Positions 47,595 to 60,975 are shown, counted from the first letter of the stretch. The stretch: DNA of 64,000 nucleotides from Mycobacterium scrofulaceum (GCF_002086735.1 NZ_MVIJ01000007.1:62001-126000), one strand, 5' to 3'. Notes: generated from the sequence alone by a model not told the origin. Translations and numbers: made by a program.

Positions 47595-48149
47595 ATGTCG
47601 CCCGTCACCCGAGGCCCCATGGGCAGATTGACGTCCGGACTACGCCTGGTCTCCCGGAAGCAAAGCCACTTCCGCAGCGGCCGGTGGCTGCTGTTGGCCG
47701 ACGGGGTGCTGCTGATCGTTCTGGGCGCCGCCGGGTTGGTCTCCGCCGCGTTCCATCGTCACGCACCGCCCACCGGGGCCCCGTTGCTCGGGCTCGCGTT
47801 GACCCCCTGGCACAGCACACTGCTGCTCGGGCTCGGGCTGCTGGCCGCGGTCGGAGTCGTCGGTCGGCACGCGGCGGTCGCCGCGGCCGGGCTCTGCACG
47901 GTGGTTTTCACGGCCCTGGTGATCATCGGCGCGATCGCGGCGGCACATCATGCGCCGGGCCCGCTCGGCTTCGAGCCGCGCGACATCGTGTTGCACGGCG
48001 TGCTGGCAGTGACGAGTTTCGCCGTGCTGTATTGGCTCCTCCCGGACGTCCTGGAGGGGCCGGATTGGATACCGCGCCAGGAAGCCGGGACTGATCAAGG
48101 CCCTGCGTCGACCACCCCGCCGGCGGGTCAGCCGTCCGACGGGGCCTGA
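47595..48149 (+). CDS. DUF4383-type membrane protein
   Basis: This 184-residue protein has four membrane helices (about residues 28-50, 66-84, 90-115 and 130-148), a basic N-terminal cytoplasmic part and a polar Pro/Thr-rich tail. The pattern resembles DUF4383 proteins. GGAAGG lies 7 nt before ATG 47595 (an adjacent GTG at 47592 is the alternative). Its function is unknown. It is convergent with accD4, with palindromic element copy 2 between. Confidence 0.75.
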   Translation: MSPVTRGPMGRLTSGLRLVSRKQSHFRSGRWLLLADGVLLIVLGAAGLVSAAFHRHAPPTGAPLLGLALTPWHSTLLLGLGLLAAVGVVGRHAAVAAAGLCTVVFTALVIIGAIAAAHHAPGPLGFEPRDIVLHGVLAVTSFAVLYWLLPDVLEGPDWIPRQEAGTDQGPASTTPPAGQPSDGA

Positions 48150-48183
48150 AGCCAGGCACGCTGACGGGCCGGCCCGTATCACT

Positions 48184-48245
48184 CGCGAGCAGACGCAAAA
48201 TCGCCCAAACTCGCCGTGAGACATGCGATTTTGCGTCTGCTCGCG
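48184..48245. repeat. Palindromic intergenic element, copy 2
   Basis: Two perfect 21-nt arms (48184-48204 and 48225-48245; CGCGAGCAGACGCAAAATCGC) surround a 20-nt spacer. The element lies between two convergent genes, 9 bp from the accD4 stop. It matches the element at 3223-3284 closely. Confidence 0.85.
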
Positions 48246-48253
48246 GAAGAAAA

Positions 48254-49825
48254 CTAGACCGGGATCAGGCCGTGCTTGCGCGCGGTGCGGAACCACAACT
48301 GCTTGTCCCGCAACAGCCTCAGCGACTTGCGCAGCAGCAGCCGCGTCTCGTGCGGGTCGATGACCGCGTCGATGAAGCCGCGTTCGGCCGCGGTCCACGG
48401 GATCGCCATGTTGAGGTTGTAGCCCTCGATGAAGTCCTTCTTGATCTGCTGCGCCTCGGGCGTCGTCGGGTCGGGGAACCGCTTCATCAGCAGCTGAGCG
48501 GCGCCCTCGGCGCCGATCACCGCGATGCGCGCCGTGGGCCAGGCGAAGTTGAAGTCCGCGGTCAGCTGCCGGGACCCCATCACGGCGTAGGCGCCGCCGT
48601 AGGACTTACGCACCGTGATGGTCACCTTGGGGACGTCGGCCTCCACCACGGAGTAGAGGAACCGCCCGCCGCGCTTGATGATGCCCCGCTTCTCCTCCTC
48701 GGCGCCCGGCAGGAAGCCCGGCGTGTCCACCACGAAGACCAGCGGAATGTTGAAGGAGTCGCAGAACCGGATGAAGCGCGCCGCCTTGTCGGACGCCTCG
48801 TTGTCGATCGCCCCCGACATGTGCATGGGCTGGTTGGCGATCACCCCCACGGGGTGGCCGTCGACGCGCGCGTACCCGGTGATGATGGCCGGCCCGTGCT
48901 GCGCGGCGACGTCGAGGAAGTCACCGTCGTCGAAGATGCGCAGCAGGATCTCGTGCATGTCGTAGGCGGCGTTGTCGGAGTCCGGCACGATCGCGTCGAG
49001 CTCCAGGTCGGTCGGGGTGATCTCCGGCTCCAGGCCGGGGTTGACGATCGGCGGCTTGCCGAAGGTGCTCGACGGCAGGAACGACAGGAAGTCGCGCACG
49101 TAACCGAACGCCTCGGCCTCGGAGTCCACCACCTGGTGGATGTTGCCGTAGCGGGCCTGCGCGTCGGACCCGCCCAGCTCGTCGAGGGTGACCTCCTCGC
49201 CGGTGACCTCGCGGATCACGTCCGGGCCGGTGACGAAGAAGTAGCCCTGGTCGCGCACCGACACGAGCAGGTCGTCCTGGATCGGCGAATACACCGCTCC
49301 GCCGGCGCATTTGCCGAAGATGAGGGAGATCTGCGGCACCAGTCCGGACAGCGCCTCGTGCCGGCGGCCCAGCTCGGCGTACCACGCCAGCGAGGTGACC
49401 GCGTCCTGGATGCGGGCGCCGCCCGAGTCCTGGATGCCGATGATCGGGCAGGCGACCATCGCGCACCACTCCATCAGCCGGGCCACCTTGCGGCCGAACA
49501 TCTCGCCGACCGTGCCCTGGAACACCGTCTGGTCGTGGGAGAACACCCCGACCGGCCGGCCGTCGATCATGGCGTGGCCGGTGACGCACCCGTCGCCGTA
49601 GAGCGCGGTCGGGTCGTTCGGCGTCTTGGCCAGCGCCCCGACCTCCATGAAGGTGCCCGGGTCGACCAGCGCGTGGATGCGGGCGCGAGCGCTGGGGATG
49701 CCCTTCTTCTCGCGCTTGGCGACGGCCTTCTCGCCGCCGGGCTCCATGGCCTTTTCCAGCCGCACATGCAGCTCGGCCAGTTTTTCGGCTGTCGTGTGAG
49801 CGCGAGAAGGCTCCGCACCGGTCAC
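48254..49825 (-). CDS. accD4: Acyl-CoA carboxylase beta subunit AccD4
   Basis: This 523-residue carboxyltransferase carboxylates the C24-C26 acyl chain that Pks13 condenses to form mycolic acid. It has two crotonase-like halves: N-terminal with [16 protein letters not shown] and [11 protein letters not shown], and C-terminal with [11 protein letters not shown] and [12 protein letters not shown]. It works with the AccA3 biotin subunit and AccD5/AccE. Its GTG shares its first base with the pks13 stop (TAGTG), so the genes are coupled in the fadD32-pks13-accD4 operon. Confidence 0.97.
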   Translation of the reverse strand: MTGAEPSRAHTTAEKLAELHVRLEKAMEPGGEKAVAKREKKGIPSARARIHALVDPGTFMEVGALAKTPNDPTALYGDGCVTGHAMIDGRPVGVFSHDQTVFQGTVGEMFGRKVARLMEWCAMVACPIIGIQDSGGARIQDAVTSLAWYAELGRRHEALSGLVPQISLIFGKCAGGAVYSPIQDDLLVSVRDQGYFFVTGPDVIREVTGEEVTLDELGGSDAQARYGNIHQVVDSEAEAFGYVRDFLSFLPSSTFGKPPIVNPGLEPEITPTDLELDAIVPDSDNAAYDMHEILLRIFDDGDFLDVAAQHGPAIITGYARVDGHPVGVIANQPMHMSGAIDNEASDKAARFIRFCDSFNIPLVFVVDTPGFLPGAEEEKRGIIKRGGRFLYSVVEADVPKVTITVRKSYGGAYAVMGSRQLTADFNFAWPTARIAVIGAEGAAQLLMKRFPDPTTPEAQQIKKDFIEGYNLNMAIPWTAAERGFIDAVIDPHETRLLLRKSLRLLRDKQLWFRTARKHGLIPV

Positions 49826-52800
49826 TAGTTGCCCACCTCACTCGTCCGGCGGTGCCCCGCCTCGATGTTCTCCAGCGCCTCGCTCATGTGTGCGCCGACC
49901 TTGGCGATGTAGGGCTCGTCGATGGCCTGAATGTGTTCGCCACCGATCGGCACCACCTCGAGGTCTGACACGTACTCGCCCCACCCGCCGTCCGGCTGCC
50001 GGACGGCGTACCGCGGCTCGAACATGATCGCGTCGTCATGGTAGCGATCCGCCATGTAGAGGGTGACGTGCCCGTCGTACGGCTGGATCTCGGCGGTGTC
50101 GATGGCCCGGTTGTCCAGGTACGACGTGCGCTGGTGCTCGATGATCCCGGCCGGGATCTGCACACCGCTCTGGCTCACCGCCTCGAGCACGAACCGGATC
50201 TGGCCCTCGTCATCGAGCTCCTCGAGCTGCTCGTAGGGGATCTCCGGGATGGTGACGTTGAACGTCTTCTCGGCGAAGCGGGCGTAGCGGTCCCAGCGCT
50301 TGCGGATCTCCTCCTTGGTCTGCGGAACCTCCTCGCCCGCGCGGACCGCGTCGATCAGCCCGACCCAGGCGACGTCCTTGCCCAGCCGCTTGAGCCCGAT
50401 CGCGCACGCGTAGGCGAGCACACCGCCCAGCGACCAGCCGGCCAGGATGTAGGGGCCGTCGCCCTGCATCTCGATCAGCTTCGGAAGGTATTGCGCCGCA
50501 CGCTCTTCGATCGAGCCTTCGACCCGCTCGAAGCCGTACATCGGGGTGTCCGATGGCAGCCGGTTGAGCAGCGGCTCGTACACCACGGTCGAGCCGCCGG
50601 CCGGATGGAACACGAACACCGGCGGCTTCGAGCTGCCTTCGGGCGCACGCAGGGTGCGGACGAACCCGTCGACCACGCCGGCCTCCAGGTACTGCCGCAC
50701 CTTCTCGGCCAGGGCCTCGATGTTCTCCGACGTCACCACGTCCTCGACGGTGATCGGGCCGTCGGCGCGCTCCGAGAGGCGCTGCGCCATCTTGGCGGCC
50801 TGCTCGTCGTCCAACTTGGGCAGCGGGTTGAAGATGCCGCCCGGCGACTTGCCGGTGACGATCGCCCACGTCGCGAACGTCACCCGCTCGGCCGCGTCGC
50901 GCGGCGGCACGTCCGAGTTGAGCGCCGCGGCGACCGCCTGCTGGTTGAGGGCGCCGGCGGCGCCGGCCGCCTCGGATTTGGCCTGCGCGGCACCATTGCC
51001 GTTCGGCCCCGACGGGTCGGTGGGCGGCGGCGGGACGGGAACATCCGACGGGGGCGGCGCCGACTGCGTCTCCGGCTCCGCCTGCGGGTCGGGCGCCGGC
51101 ACCGCCGCGGTGACCGGCGTCGCGCCGCTCATCATCTCCGCCTGTATCCGGGCGATTTCCTCGGCGCTTTGCGTCTGCTGGTACTCGTGCAGCTGCTGAA
51201 CCTCGTCGCGGTGCTCGACCGCGTACTTGATCAGCTCCTCGATGTTGTAGAGGTTGGCGTCCCGCACCGCGGCCAACTGGATCGGCGGCAGGTCGAAGTC
51301 GTACTCGACGCGGTTCTTGATCCGCACGGCCATCAGCGAGTCCAGGCCGAGCTCGATCAGCGGCACCTCCCACGGCAGGTCCTCGGGTTCGTAACCCATG
51401 GCCGAGCCGACGATCAGTCCCAGGCGCTCCGCGACCGTCTCGCCCGAGTCCGGCGACCACTTGCCCATGCTGGCCGAGAAGTAGCGGTTGGTCAGGCTGT
51501 CCGTCAGGGTTTCGGCCTCGGCCTGCTCGACGGGTGCCTCGGTTGCGGCGGCCGCCGTGCCGTTGGACGGAGCCGCGGCCGCGCCCACCGCGGCCGGCAG
51601 GGCGACGGCGCCCTCCCCGGCGCGGGTCACCAGCGCGTCGTAGACCAGCGTGAACGACTCGTCGATGCGGGCGTGCACCTGCACCGACGCGCCACCGGGG
51701 TGCCGGGTCAGCGTCGTCACCAGCCGGGCGCCCTCGCCCGGGACCGCGCGCTGCTCGGCGGCCGCCAGCTGCGCGTCCGGAAGCACCTCGGCCGCGGCGG
51801 CTTTCACCAACGCGGGCAGATCCGTCAGGCCGCGGGGGTTGTACTCCCACACGTGGCGGCCGTCCGGCAGCGCGACGTGGTTGCCCGGCATGAGCACCGA
51901 GCTGCTGCCGTGCGCGAAGTGCACGTCCAGCCAGTGCTCCTTGCGCTTGAACCGGGTCGGCGGGATGTTCGCGTAGTCGGCCGGCCCCGCCGCGCGGGTG
52001 AATAGCGTCCAGATGTCCAGGTCGTGGCCGTAGACGTAGAGCTGCGCCATGGTCGAGATCATCGACTCGACCTCGTCCTGCTTGCGGGCCAGCGTCGGGA
52101 TCAGCTGCGCGTCGTGCAGCCCGGCCGCGGCGGTGGTCAGGCCCACCTGCATCAGCGCCACCGGGTTGGGAGCCAGCTCCAGGAACGTGGTGTGGCCGCT
52201 GTCGACGGCGTTGCGGACCCCGTGGGTGAAGTAGACGCTGTGCCGCAGCCCCTTCTTCCAGTAGTCGACGTCGTGGATCGGCTCGCCGCCCGGCTTGATG
52301 TAGCTGCCCTCGTGCACGGTCGAGTAGATCCCGACCGTCGGGCTCAGCGGCTTGATGCCCTGCAGCTCCGCGGCCAGCTCGCCGAGCAGCGGGTCCATCT
52401 GCTGGGTGTGGCTGGCGCCCTTGGTCTGGAACTTGCGGGCGAACTTCCCCTCCGCCTCACAGCGGGCGATGATCGCGTCCACCTGCTCGGGCGGGCCGCC
52501 GATGACGGTCTGGGTGGGGGCGGCGTAGACGCACACCTCGAGATCGGGAAAGTCCGGGAAGACGGTTTCGATCTCGTCGGCGGAGTACTCCACCAGCGCC
52601 ATCAGCCGGATGTACTCGCCGAACAGCATCGCCTCGCCCTCGCCCATCAGGTGCGAGCGCGAGCAGATGGTCCGGGTGGCGTCGCGCAGCGACAGGCCGC
52701 CGGCGAAGTACGCGGAGGCCGCCTCGCCCAGCGACTGCCCGACCACCGCGGCGGGCTTGGCGCCGTGGTGCTTGAGCAGCTCGCCCAGCGCGATCTGGAT

Positions 52801-55173
52801 CGCGAAGATGGTGACCTGGGTGGTTTCGATGCCGTAGTCCTGCGAGTCGTCGAGGATCAGCTCGAGCACCGAATAACCCAACTCGTCCTGGACCAGCGCG
52901 TCGACCTTCTCGATCCACTCGGCGAAGACCGCGTTGCGCAGGTACAGGCTCTTGCCCATCTTGCGGTGTTGCGCACCGAATCCCGCCAGCACCCACACCG
53001 GCCCGTTGGTCACCGGCCCGTCGACGCTGAACACGCCCGGCCGCTGCTTGCCCTCGGCGACCGCGCGCAGGCCCTTGATGGCCTCCTCGTGGTCGTGGGC
53101 CAGCACCACCGCGCGCGAGCGGCCGTGGTTGCGCCGCGACAGCGCCCGGCCGATCGATTCCAGCGACGACGCCTGCCCCTCGGGGCTTTCCATCCAGTCC
53201 GCCAGTTCGGCGGCCGCGGCCTTCTTGCGCGACGTCAAAAACGCCGACACCGCGAGCGGAATCAGGGGTTTGGTCGGCGCCTCTCCCCCAGAGGCCTCCT
53301 GCGCCGCCAGCTCCTCCAGCGCGATCTCCTTGAGCCGCAGCGCCTCGTCGGTGACGCCCGGCAGTTCGGGCTCGTCCTCCTCGGGCGCCTCGGGGTCGGG
53401 AATGATGTTGCCGAAGTCGTCGAACCGCAGTGCGTGGGCCTCCATCGTCGGCGCTTCAGCGGCGTCCGTTGCGGCCTTGTGCTCGGGTTCGGGCTCGCGC
53501 GCCTCTTTTTCCACGACGTCACGGGGTAAGACCTCGCGCACCACCAGGTGCGCGTTGGCGCCACCGAACCCGAAGCTGGACACCCCGGCCAGCGCGTAGC
53601 CGCCGTACCGCGGCCAGTCGGTGGGCTGGTCGATCACCTTCAGGCGCATCGCGTCGAAGTCGATGTAGGGGCTGGGCCCGGCGAAGTTGATCGACGGCGG
53701 CAGCTTGTCGTGCTGCAGGGCCAGCACCACCTTGGCCAGGCTGGCCGCACCGGCCGCCGATTCCAGGTGGCCCACATTGGTTTTCACCGCACCCAGCAGC
53801 GCCGGGCGGTCGGTGGGCCGGCCCCGGCCCACGACGCGACCCAACGCCTCCGCCTCGATCGGGTCGCCGAGCACCGTCCCGGTGCCGTGCGCCTCGATGT
53901 AGTCGACGGTGCGCGGGTCGATGCCGGCGTCCTTGTAGGCCCGGCGCAGCACGTCGGCCTGCGCGTCCTGGTTGGGCGCGATCAGGCCGTTGGACCGGCC
54001 GTCGTGGTTGACCGCGCTGCCCGCGATCACGGCGAGGATCTGGTCGCCGTCGCGGCGGGCGTCGTCGACCCGCTTGAGCACCAGCATGCCGCCCCCCTCG
54101 GAGCGGGTGTAGCCGTCGGCGTCGGAGGAGAACGATTTGATCCGGCCGTCGGGCGACAGCACCTGGCCGATCTCGTCGAAACCGAGCGTGACGACCGGGG
54201 TGACCAGCGCGTTGACGCCACCGGCGACGGCCACGTCGCACTCGCCGTTGCGCAGCGCCTGGACCGCTTGGTGCGCGGCCACCAGGGAACTCGAGCAGGC
54301 GGTGTCGACGGCCACCGACGGGCCGCGGAAGTCGTAGAAGTAGGAGACCCGGTTGGCGATGATCGACGTCGCGGTGCCGGTGATCGCGTAGGGGTGCGCG
54401 ACGGTCGGGTCGGACACCGCCAGGAAGCTGTAGTCGTTGTTGGAGACGCCGACGTACACGCCGACGGACCCGCCGCGCAGGCTCGACGCGGGGATGCGTG
54501 CGTACTCGAGCGCCTCCCACGTGAGCTCCAGCGCCATCCGCTGCTGCGGGTCGATGTTGTCGGCCTCGGTCTTGGCCACCGCGAAGAACTCGGAGTCGAA
54601 CCCCTTGATGTCCTTCAGGTAGCCACCGCGGGTGCGGGCCTTGGCCATCCGTTCGGCCAGCCGCGGCTCCTCCAGGAACTCCTCCCAGCGACCCTCGGGC
54701 AGGTCGGTGATGGCGTCGCGGCCCTCCATCAGCGCCTGCCACGTCTCGTCGGGGGTGTTCATGTCGCCGGGCAACCGGGTCGACAGGCCCACGATCGCGA
54801 TGTCGACGCGCTCGGCCGGGCCGTTACGCGTCCAGTCCGAGACGTCGTCGCCCGACGTGTCGATCTCGGGCTCGCCCTCGACGATCCGCGTGGCGAGCGA
54901 CTCGATGGTCGGATGCTGGAAGGCCACCGCGACGGACAGGGTGACACCGGTCATGTCTTCGATGTCGGCGGCCATCGCCACGGCGTCGCGCGACGACAGA
55001 CCCAACTCCACCATGGGCACCGACTCGTCGACGTCGTCCGGTGACTTGCCAACGGCCCGGCCCACCCAGTTGCGCAGCCATTCGCGCATCTCGGGGACCG
55101 TCATCTCGGCCTTCTTGGCGGGGACGTCGCCGCCGGTGTTCTCTGGGTTCTCGGAGTGATCAGTGTCAGCCAT
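49825..55173 (-). CDS. pks13: Mycolic acid condensing polyketide synthase Pks13
   Basis: This 1782-residue type I synthase joins the meromycolyl chain to the carboxylated alpha chain. Domains: N-terminal ACP (phosphopantetheine Ser61 in ELGLSSRD), ketosynthase (Cys293 in DTACSSSL), acyltransferase (Ser814 in GQSLGEA), second ACP (Ser1279 in [10 protein letters not shown]) and thioesterase (Ser1581 in AGWSLGG). The Pro-rich linker between the second ACP and the thioesterase is about 35 residues longer than in M. tuberculosis (1733 residues in all). ATG 55173 (MADTD) matches the orthologue start. fadD32 ends 13 bp upstream. Confidence 0.97.
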   Translation of the reverse strand: MADTDHSENPENTGGDVPAKKAEMTVPEMREWLRNWVGRAVGKSPDDVDESVPMVELGLSSRDAVAMAADIEDMTGVTLSVAVAFQHPTIESLATRIVEGEPEIDTSGDDVSDWTRNGPAERVDIAIVGLSTRLPGDMNTPDETWQALMEGRDAITDLPEGRWEEFLEEPRLAERMAKARTRGGYLKDIKGFDSEFFAVAKTEADNIDPQQRMALELTWEALEYARIPASSLRGGSVGVYVGVSNNDYSFLAVSDPTVAHPYAITGTATSIIANRVSYFYDFRGPSVAVDTACSSSLVAAHQAVQALRNGECDVAVAGGVNALVTPVVTLGFDEIGQVLSPDGRIKSFSSDADGYTRSEGGGMLVLKRVDDARRDGDQILAVIAGSAVNHDGRSNGLIAPNQDAQADVLRRAYKDAGIDPRTVDYIEAHGTGTVLGDPIEAEALGRVVGRGRPTDRPALLGAVKTNVGHLESAAGAASLAKVVLALQHDKLPPSINFAGPSPYIDFDAMRLKVIDQPTDWPRYGGYALAGVSSFGFGGANAHLVVREVLPRDVVEKEAREPEPEHKAATDAAEAPTMEAHALRFDDFGNIIPDPEAPEEDEPELPGVTDEALRLKEIALEELAAQEASGGEAPTKPLIPLAVSAFLTSRKKAAAAELADWMESPEGQASSLESIGRALSRRNHGRSRAVVLAHDHEEAIKGLRAVAEGKQRPGVFSVDGPVTNGPVWVLAGFGAQHRKMGKSLYLRNAVFAEWIEKVDALVQDELGYSVLELILDDSQDYGIETTQVTIFAIQIALGELLKHHGAKPAAVVGQSLGEAASAYFAGGLSLRDATRTICSRSHLMGEGEAMLFGEYIRLMALVEYSADEIETVFPDFPDLEVCVYAAPTQTVIGGPPEQVDAIIARCEAEGKFARKFQTKGASHTQQMDPLLGELAAELQGIKPLSPTVGIYSTVHEGSYIKPGGEPIHDVDYWKKGLRHSVYFTHGVRNAVDSGHTTFLELAPNPVALMQVGLTTAAAGLHDAQLIPTLARKQDEVESMISTMAQLYVYGHDLDIWTLFTRAAGPADYANIPPTRFKRKEHWLDVHFAHGSSSVLMPGNHVALPDGRHVWEYNPRGLTDLPALVKAAAAEVLPDAQLAAAEQRAVPGEGARLVTTLTRHPGGASVQVHARIDESFTLVYDALVTRAGEGAVALPAAVGAAAAPSNGTAAAATEAPVEQAEAETLTDSLTNRYFSASMGKWSPDSGETVAERLGLIVGSAMGYEPEDLPWEVPLIELGLDSLMAVRIKNRVEYDFDLPPIQLAAVRDANLYNIEELIKYAVEHRDEVQQLHEYQQTQSAEEIARIQAEMMSGATPVTAAVPAPDPQAEPETQSAPPPSDVPVPPPPTDPSGPNGNGAAQAKSEAAGAAGALNQQAVAAALNSDVPPRDAAERVTFATWAIVTGKSPGGIFNPLPKLDDEQAAKMAQRLSERADGPITVEDVVTSENIEALAEKVRQYLEAGVVDGFVRTLRAPEGSSKPPVFVFHPAGGSTVVYEPLLNRLPSDTPMYGFERVEGSIEERAAQYLPKLIEMQGDGPYILAGWSLGGVLAYACAIGLKRLGKDVAWVGLIDAVRAGEEVPQTKEEIRKRWDRYARFAEKTFNVTIPEIPYEQLEELDDEGQIRFVLEAVSQSGVQIPAGIIEHQRTSYLDNRAIDTAEIQPYDGHVTLYMADRYHDDAIMFEPRYAVRQPDGGWGEYVSDLEVVPIGGEHIQAIDEPYIAKVGAHMSEALENIEAGHRRTSEVGN

Positions 55174-55186
55174 AGTGTTCGTGAAT

Positions 55187-57085
55187 TCAGTCGGTCGAGC
55201 TGGCGAAGGCGGTCGGCGAGCCGACACCGCTGCGCAGGCTGCCGTCGAGGTAGGCGGCCCGGCACGCGCGGCGCCCGATCTTGCCGCTGGAGGTGCGCGG
55301 GATCGTGCCCGCCTGCACCAGCAACAGGTCGCGGATGGTGACCCCGTGCCGCACGGCGATGGCCGCGCGGATCTCGTCGGCGATGGGCTGGTAGTCGAGC
55401 TTGTGCGTGCCGGGCGCGCGCTCGGCGACGATCACCAACTGCTCGGAGCTGTCCTCGGGGTCGTGCTTGAGGCCGGTGTGCGGGTTGTCGAACACCACCT
55501 GGGGCAGCTCGTTGGCCGGGACCGAGAACGCGGCCACGTAGCCGGTGCGCAGCGCCCGGCTGGCCTCCTGCGCCGAGTACTCGAGGTCCTGCGGGTAGTG
55601 GTTGCGGCCGTCGATGATGACGAGGTCCTTGATGCGGCCGGCTATATAGAGGTGCCCGTTGTGGTAGGTGCCGTAGTCGCCGGTGCGGACCCACAGCCCG
55701 TCATCCTCGGCCCCCTCGGCGTGCGACTGGCTGATGCGGGACTTGAGGATGTTGCGGAAGGTCTCCTGGGTCTCCGCCTCCTTGCCCCAGTAGCCGAGGC
55801 CGAGGTTCTTGCCGTGCAGCCAGATCTCGCCGATCTGGTCGTCCGGCAGTTCGGTGGCCGTGTCGGGGTCGACGATGACGGCCCACTCGTCGACACCGAT
55901 GACGCCCGCGGACACCTGCGCGACGGCGTTCGGCGCGTCGGGGGCCACCTCGACGAAGCGCTGCTTGTTGAGCTCGTCGCGGTCGACGTGGATCACCGTG
56001 GGCGCCTCGTCCATCGGCGTGGTGGAGACGAACAGGGTCGCCTCGGCCAGGCCGTAGGACGGCTTGATCGCGGTCTCCCGCAGGCCGTACGGCGCGAACG
56101 CCTCGTAGAACTTGCGCATCGACGCCGGGGACACCGGCTCGCTCCCGTTGAGGATCCCCTTGACGTTGCTCAGGTCCAGGGGCGGCTCGCCCTCCTTGGG
56201 CACGCCGCGCACGGCGGCGTGCTCGAACGCGAAGTTCGGCGCGACGGTGAAAAGTTCCGAGCCCGGCTCGTCTTCGGGCTTGCGCGCCATCTCGCGGATC
56301 CACCGGCCGGGGCGGCGCACGAAGGCGGCCGGCGTCATGAAGGTGAAGTTGTGGCCCAGCACCGGCGACAACAGTGCCGTGATCAGACCCATGTCGTGGA
56401 AGAACGGCAGCCAGGACAGGCCGCGGTCACCCTCCTTGCCCTCCAGCCCGTTGAGCACCTGCAGCACGTTGGTCGGCAGGTTCAGGTGGCTGATCATCAC
56501 GCCGGTCGGGGTGCGCGTGGAGCCGGACGTGTACTGCAGGTAGGCGATGGTGGTCTCGTCGGCGACCGGCTCCACCCAGGTGGAGGCCACCTCGGTCGGC
56601 ACCGCGTCGACGGCGATCACCCGGGGCCGTTCCTTGGCCGAGCGGGCGCGGATGAACTTGCGGACCCCCTCGGCCGCCTCGGTGGTGGTCAGGATCGTCG
56701 AGGGGGTGCAGTCGTCGAGCACCGCGTGCAGGCGGCCGACGTGTCCCGGCTCGCCCGGGTCGAACAACGGCACGGCGATCCGGCCCGCGTACAGCGCGCC
56801 GAAGAAGGCGATCAGGTAGTCGAGGTTCTGCGGGCACAGGATGGCGATGCGGTCCCCCGGCTGGGTGACCTGCTGCAGCCGGGCGCCCACCGCACGGTTA
56901 CGGGCGCTGAAGTCGCGCCAGATGATGTCGCGGTAGACACCGTCCCGTTCGGTGGAATAGTCGATGAACCGGTAGGCCAGCTTGTCGCCGCGAACCCTCG
57001 CCCACTTCTCAACGTGCTTGACCAGGTTGGTGTTGTCCGGGAACCTGATCTTTCCATTCACGATGAACGGGTTGTGGTACGGCAT
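55187..57085 (-). CDS. fadD32: Long-chain fatty acyl-AMP ligase FadD32
   Basis: This 632-residue adenylating enzyme activates the meromycolic acid as acyl-AMP and loads it on the Pks13 N-terminal ACP. Motifs: ATP loop [26 protein letters not shown] and [12 protein letters not shown], with a C-terminal SSGKIGRR lysine. The FAAL-specific insertion region is present. ATG 57085 has GGAGAG about 5 nt upstream; M. tuberculosis has a slightly longer N-terminus. It heads the fadD32-pks13-accD4 operon. Confidence 0.97.
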   Translation of the reverse strand: MPYHNPFIVNGKIRFPDNTNLVKHVEKWARVRGDKLAYRFIDYSTERDGVYRDIIWRDFSARNRAVGARLQQVTQPGDRIAILCPQNLDYLIAFFGALYAGRIAVPLFDPGEPGHVGRLHAVLDDCTPSTILTTTEAAEGVRKFIRARSAKERPRVIAVDAVPTEVASTWVEPVADETTIAYLQYTSGSTRTPTGVMISHLNLPTNVLQVLNGLEGKEGDRGLSWLPFFHDMGLITALLSPVLGHNFTFMTPAAFVRRPGRWIREMARKPEDEPGSELFTVAPNFAFEHAAVRGVPKEGEPPLDLSNVKGILNGSEPVSPASMRKFYEAFAPYGLRETAIKPSYGLAEATLFVSTTPMDEAPTVIHVDRDELNKQRFVEVAPDAPNAVAQVSAGVIGVDEWAVIVDPDTATELPDDQIGEIWLHGKNLGLGYWGKEAETQETFRNILKSRISQSHAEGAEDDGLWVRTGDYGTYHNGHLYIAGRIKDLVIIDGRNHYPQDLEYSAQEASRALRTGYVAAFSVPANELPQVVFDNPHTGLKHDPEDSSEQLVIVAERAPGTHKLDYQPIADEIRAAIAVRHGVTIRDLLLVQAGTIPRTSSGKIGRRACRAAYLDGSLRSGVGSPTAFASSTD

Positions 57086-57259
57086 TCCGCTCTCCTGTCA
57101 CACCTGTTTTAGGCCGGCGCTACGCCGACGTGTTGTCCTTCGGTCGGCCAGGCCGACGGTTTCCATTTCTAGCGGGCCAGTCCCTCGCGCGGCGCCGCGG
57201 GCGGCGGCCTCCTGTCCATCCCAGGCCGGCTTCCACCAGGATCGGGCCCGCAACAAAGT

Positions 57260-57265
57260 GTTATA
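57260..57265 (-). promoter_or_regulatory. Possible -10 of the fadD32-pks13-accD4 operon
   Basis: On the minus strand TATAAC lies in a strikingly AT-rich stretch (about 57255-57292) that includes TTAAGA and TTAACA upstream. It is 175 bp before the fadD32 ATG, so a long leader would follow. The rest of the 289-bp gap between fadD32 and the next gene holds no gene I can support. Confidence 0.35.
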
Positions 57266-57374
57266 GCTCTTAAATTCCTCTTAATGTTAAGGGGCGGCCC
57301 GCAGCACACCAAATCACAAGGTACCGCTGATCTGGACCGGCAACGGGCTCCTGACGGCTGTGTCCCGCGCCCGG

Positions 57375-58385
57375 TCATCCGTGTTTGGGATGCGGCGCGT
57401 TGGCGATCAGCCCTCGAACCCAGTTCAACGTCCAATCGGTGGCCGTCTGCCCGTCGGCGTTCCAGAACTGCGGCGTCGCGTACAGCGCGTGGATGGGCTG
57501 CCCGCCGTTACCGGCCAGGGTGTTGAGCGTGTTGGGCAGGTTGGCCACGCTGAACGCCTCCTGCGGCGCGGCGCAGATGAGGTCGCCGGGTGCGCAGATC
57601 TCGTTGGTCTTGCCGTCGAGCGCGCCGAACCCGCCCGGCCGCGCACCGGTCATGGTCAGGCCGAGATCGGACAGCACGGGCACTTCGTGCAACGTGATCT
57701 CGGCGCCCTGCCCCGGCGGGTTGGGGCCGACGTCGTTGCCCACCCCGGGCTGGCGCCGGCCGTCGGCGATCAACGTCACACCGAGCACCAGGTCGTCGTC
57801 GACGGGTCCGCGGCCGTTGCCGATGTCGCTGGCGATGTCACCGGCGATAACCGCGCCCTGCGAGAAGCCCATCAGCACGTAGCTGGTCAGCGGGCACTTG
57901 GCGTTCATGTCCGTCATCGCCTGGACGGTCGCGCGGGTGCCCTCGGCCCGGCTTGCGTTGTAGGACATCTGGGTGTCGCCGCTGAGCGGGTTGTGGAACT
58001 GCGCGGTGTAGGGCGTGGTGTACTCCTGCACCCGGGAGGCGGGGAACTCCTGGGTGATCGCCGCCGCCACCTTGTGCAGCAGCGCGTTGGGGAATTGCAC
58101 CGGGTTGGCCGGGTCGTCCTGCGGGGCGGACTCCCAGGTGCCGGGGACGTTGACCAACTGGACGTCCGGACACGACGCGTCTTGGCTGGCGGGCCGGGGC
58201 TTGTGCGGGTGGGTGGTCGTGGAGGGCGGCGGCAGCACGCCGGGCGGCACCGCACTGGGCGGCGCCTCGCGGCCGCGCAACAGCATTACCACGGCGACGA
58301 TGACCAACAACACCACGCCCGCCATCGTGAGGGCGGCGGTCCAGGCGAGGACTCGGTGGCGCTTGCGCCGGGCGTTGGTGGCCAT
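57375..58385 (-). CDS. Cutinase-family phospholipase/thioesterase (Culp6, Rv3802c)
   Basis: This 336-residue hydrolase has the same length as Rv3802c, an essential envelope enzyme with phospholipase A and thioesterase activity. It has an N-terminal membrane anchor (about residues 13-36), a Pro-rich linker and the cutinase domain with GFSQGA around the nucleophile Ser175. The Asp (CAPGDLIC) and His (IHALYA) of the triad follow. AGGAG lies about 4 nt before the ATG. It lies between the mycolate synthesis and mycolyltransferase genes on the minus strand. Confidence 0.94.
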   Translation of the reverse strand: MATNARRKRHRVLAWTAALTMAGVVLLVIVAVVMLLRGREAPPSAVPPGVLPPPSTTTHPHKPRPASQDASCPDVQLVNVPGTWESAPQDDPANPVQFPNALLHKVAAAITQEFPASRVQEYTTPYTAQFHNPLSGDTQMSYNASRAEGTRATVQAMTDMNAKCPLTSYVLMGFSQGAVIAGDIASDIGNGRGPVDDDLVLGVTLIADGRRQPGVGNDVGPNPPGQGAEITLHEVPVLSDLGLTMTGARPGGFGALDGKTNEICAPGDLICAAPQEAFSVANLPNTLNTLAGNGGQPIHALYATPQFWNADGQTATDWTLNWVRGLIANAPHPKHG

Positions 58386-58525
58386 GTTCTCCTGCTAGCA
58401 GCGTCGTGGATCGCAGCGAAGCGGTCCTCCCGACCCCCGCCGCATCCCTACACGGTACCGGCTCGCCTGAGTGGTTCGGCCCGGCAACGAACCGCTACCG
58501 ACCCGTGACGGGAGATGGCGCCGAG

Positions 58526-59437
58526 CTACCGAATCGCGCCCACGATGTCGCCCGACATCGCCCCCAACTGCCCCGACCACGAGCCCCAGCCGTTGTCGCC
58601 GCCGCCCGGGAAGTCGAAATGACCGTTGTGCCCGCCGTTGCTGCGGTACTGCTGGTAGAACATCCGGCTGTTGCCCATCGCCTCGCCGGCCTGGCCGATC
58701 ATCGCGGCGTCGTCGCCGCCCATGTTCGTCGGGCTGTAGACCCACACGCGGGTGTTGTTCTGCGCCAGCAGCGACGCGTGCACGTAGGGGTCGTGCCACT
58801 TCCACCGGCCCAGCTGCGGCGCGCCCCACATCCCGTTGCCGTCCACGCCGCCGTACTGCTGCAGGCCGGCCAGGATCGCGCCGTTCGTCGTGGTGTTCGA
58901 CGGGTACAGGAACCCGGACAACGATCCGGCGAAGCCGAAGCGGTCGGGGTGGAAGGCGGCCAGGGCCATCGCGGCGTAGCCGCCCTGCGAGGCGCCGACG
59001 GCGGCGTGACCGCCGGGCGCCAGGCCCTTGTTGGCGGCCAGCCAGTTGGGCAGCTCACTGGACAGGAAGGTGTCCCACTGCTTGCTGCCGTCCTGCTCCC
59101 AGTTGGTGTACATGCTCCACGCCCCGCCGGCCGGCGCCACCACCGAGATCCCCTTGCCGCCCAGGGTGTTCATCGCGTTGCCCGCGGTGACCCAGTTGCT
59201 CACGTCCGGCGCCGCGTTGAAGGCGTCCAGCAGGTAGACCGCGTGCGGGCCGCCGCCCAGGAAGGCCACGGGAATGTCGCGGCCCATCGCCGCCGACGGC
59301 ACCATCAGGCTCTCGTAGCCGGCCGCCCGGGCTTTTCCCGCGGGCCCGCCCGTCACCGTCACACCGATCAAGCCGACGGCCAGCGCGGCAACGGAGAACA
59401 CCCGAAGAAGCGCTGACATACCCCGCACGACCCTCAT
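58526..59437 (-). CDS. fbpD: MPT51/FbpD, antigen-85-like secreted protein
   Basis: This 303-residue secreted protein of the antigen 85 fold has a signal peptide (about residues 1-38, ending GKARAAGYE). The nucleophile elbow reads GASQGG, but the histidine region (SGTHSW in Ag85) reads GDNGWGSW, so the His of the triad is lost. MPT51 proteins are considered non-catalytic and bind fibronectin or sugars. GGAGGGTGG lies just before ATG 59437. It lies downstream of fbpA beyond a terminator, so it probably has its own promoter. Confidence 0.93.
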   Translation of the reverse strand: MRVVRGMSALLRVFSVAALAVGLIGVTVTGGPAGKARAAGYESLMVPSAAMGRDIPVAFLGGGPHAVYLLDAFNAAPDVSNWVTAGNAMNTLGGKGISVVAPAGGAWSMYTNWEQDGSKQWDTFLSSELPNWLAANKGLAPGGHAAVGASQGGYAAMALAAFHPDRFGFAGSLSGFLYPSNTTTNGAILAGLQQYGGVDGNGMWGAPQLGRWKWHDPYVHASLLAQNNTRVWVYSPTNMGGDDAAMIGQAGEAMGNSRMFYQQYRSNGGHNGHFDFPGGGDNGWGSWSGQLGAMSGDIVGAIR

Positions 59438-59523
59438 GTCCACCCTCCATCGTCTAGTCGATGCCTGCACATTAGCCAGCGCCGTGGGGCCCCCGGCCGC
59501 CGGGTAGTGAAACAAATCACACA

Positions 59524-59568
59524 CCAAAACGACCGGCGGCGGAAACCCCGAAAGGTTTCCGCCGCCGG
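59524..59568 (-). terminator. Intrinsic terminator of fbpA
   Basis: A perfect 15-bp stem (arms 59533-59547 and 59554-59568, GGCGGCGGAAACC type) with a 6-nt loop is followed on the minus strand by TCGTTTTGG. It begins 18 bp past the fbpA stop. The T-run is on the side expected for fbpA transcription. Confidence 0.8.
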
Positions 59569-59586
59569 TCGCGTCGTTCGGTGGGC

Positions 59587-60975
<1,389 letters not shown>

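Noticed and set aside
47472..48253. An insertion sequence next to fadE35, as in M. tuberculosis
   Set aside because: No transposase or terminal repeats are seen. The gap holds a DUF4383-type gene and a palindromic element only.
55163..57112. A 649-codon open frame on the plus strand across fadD32
   Set aside because: It mirrors fadD32, which is a clear conserved gene on the minus strand. Its translation is Arg/Val/Gly/His-rich without any domain, as expected of a high-GC antisense frame.
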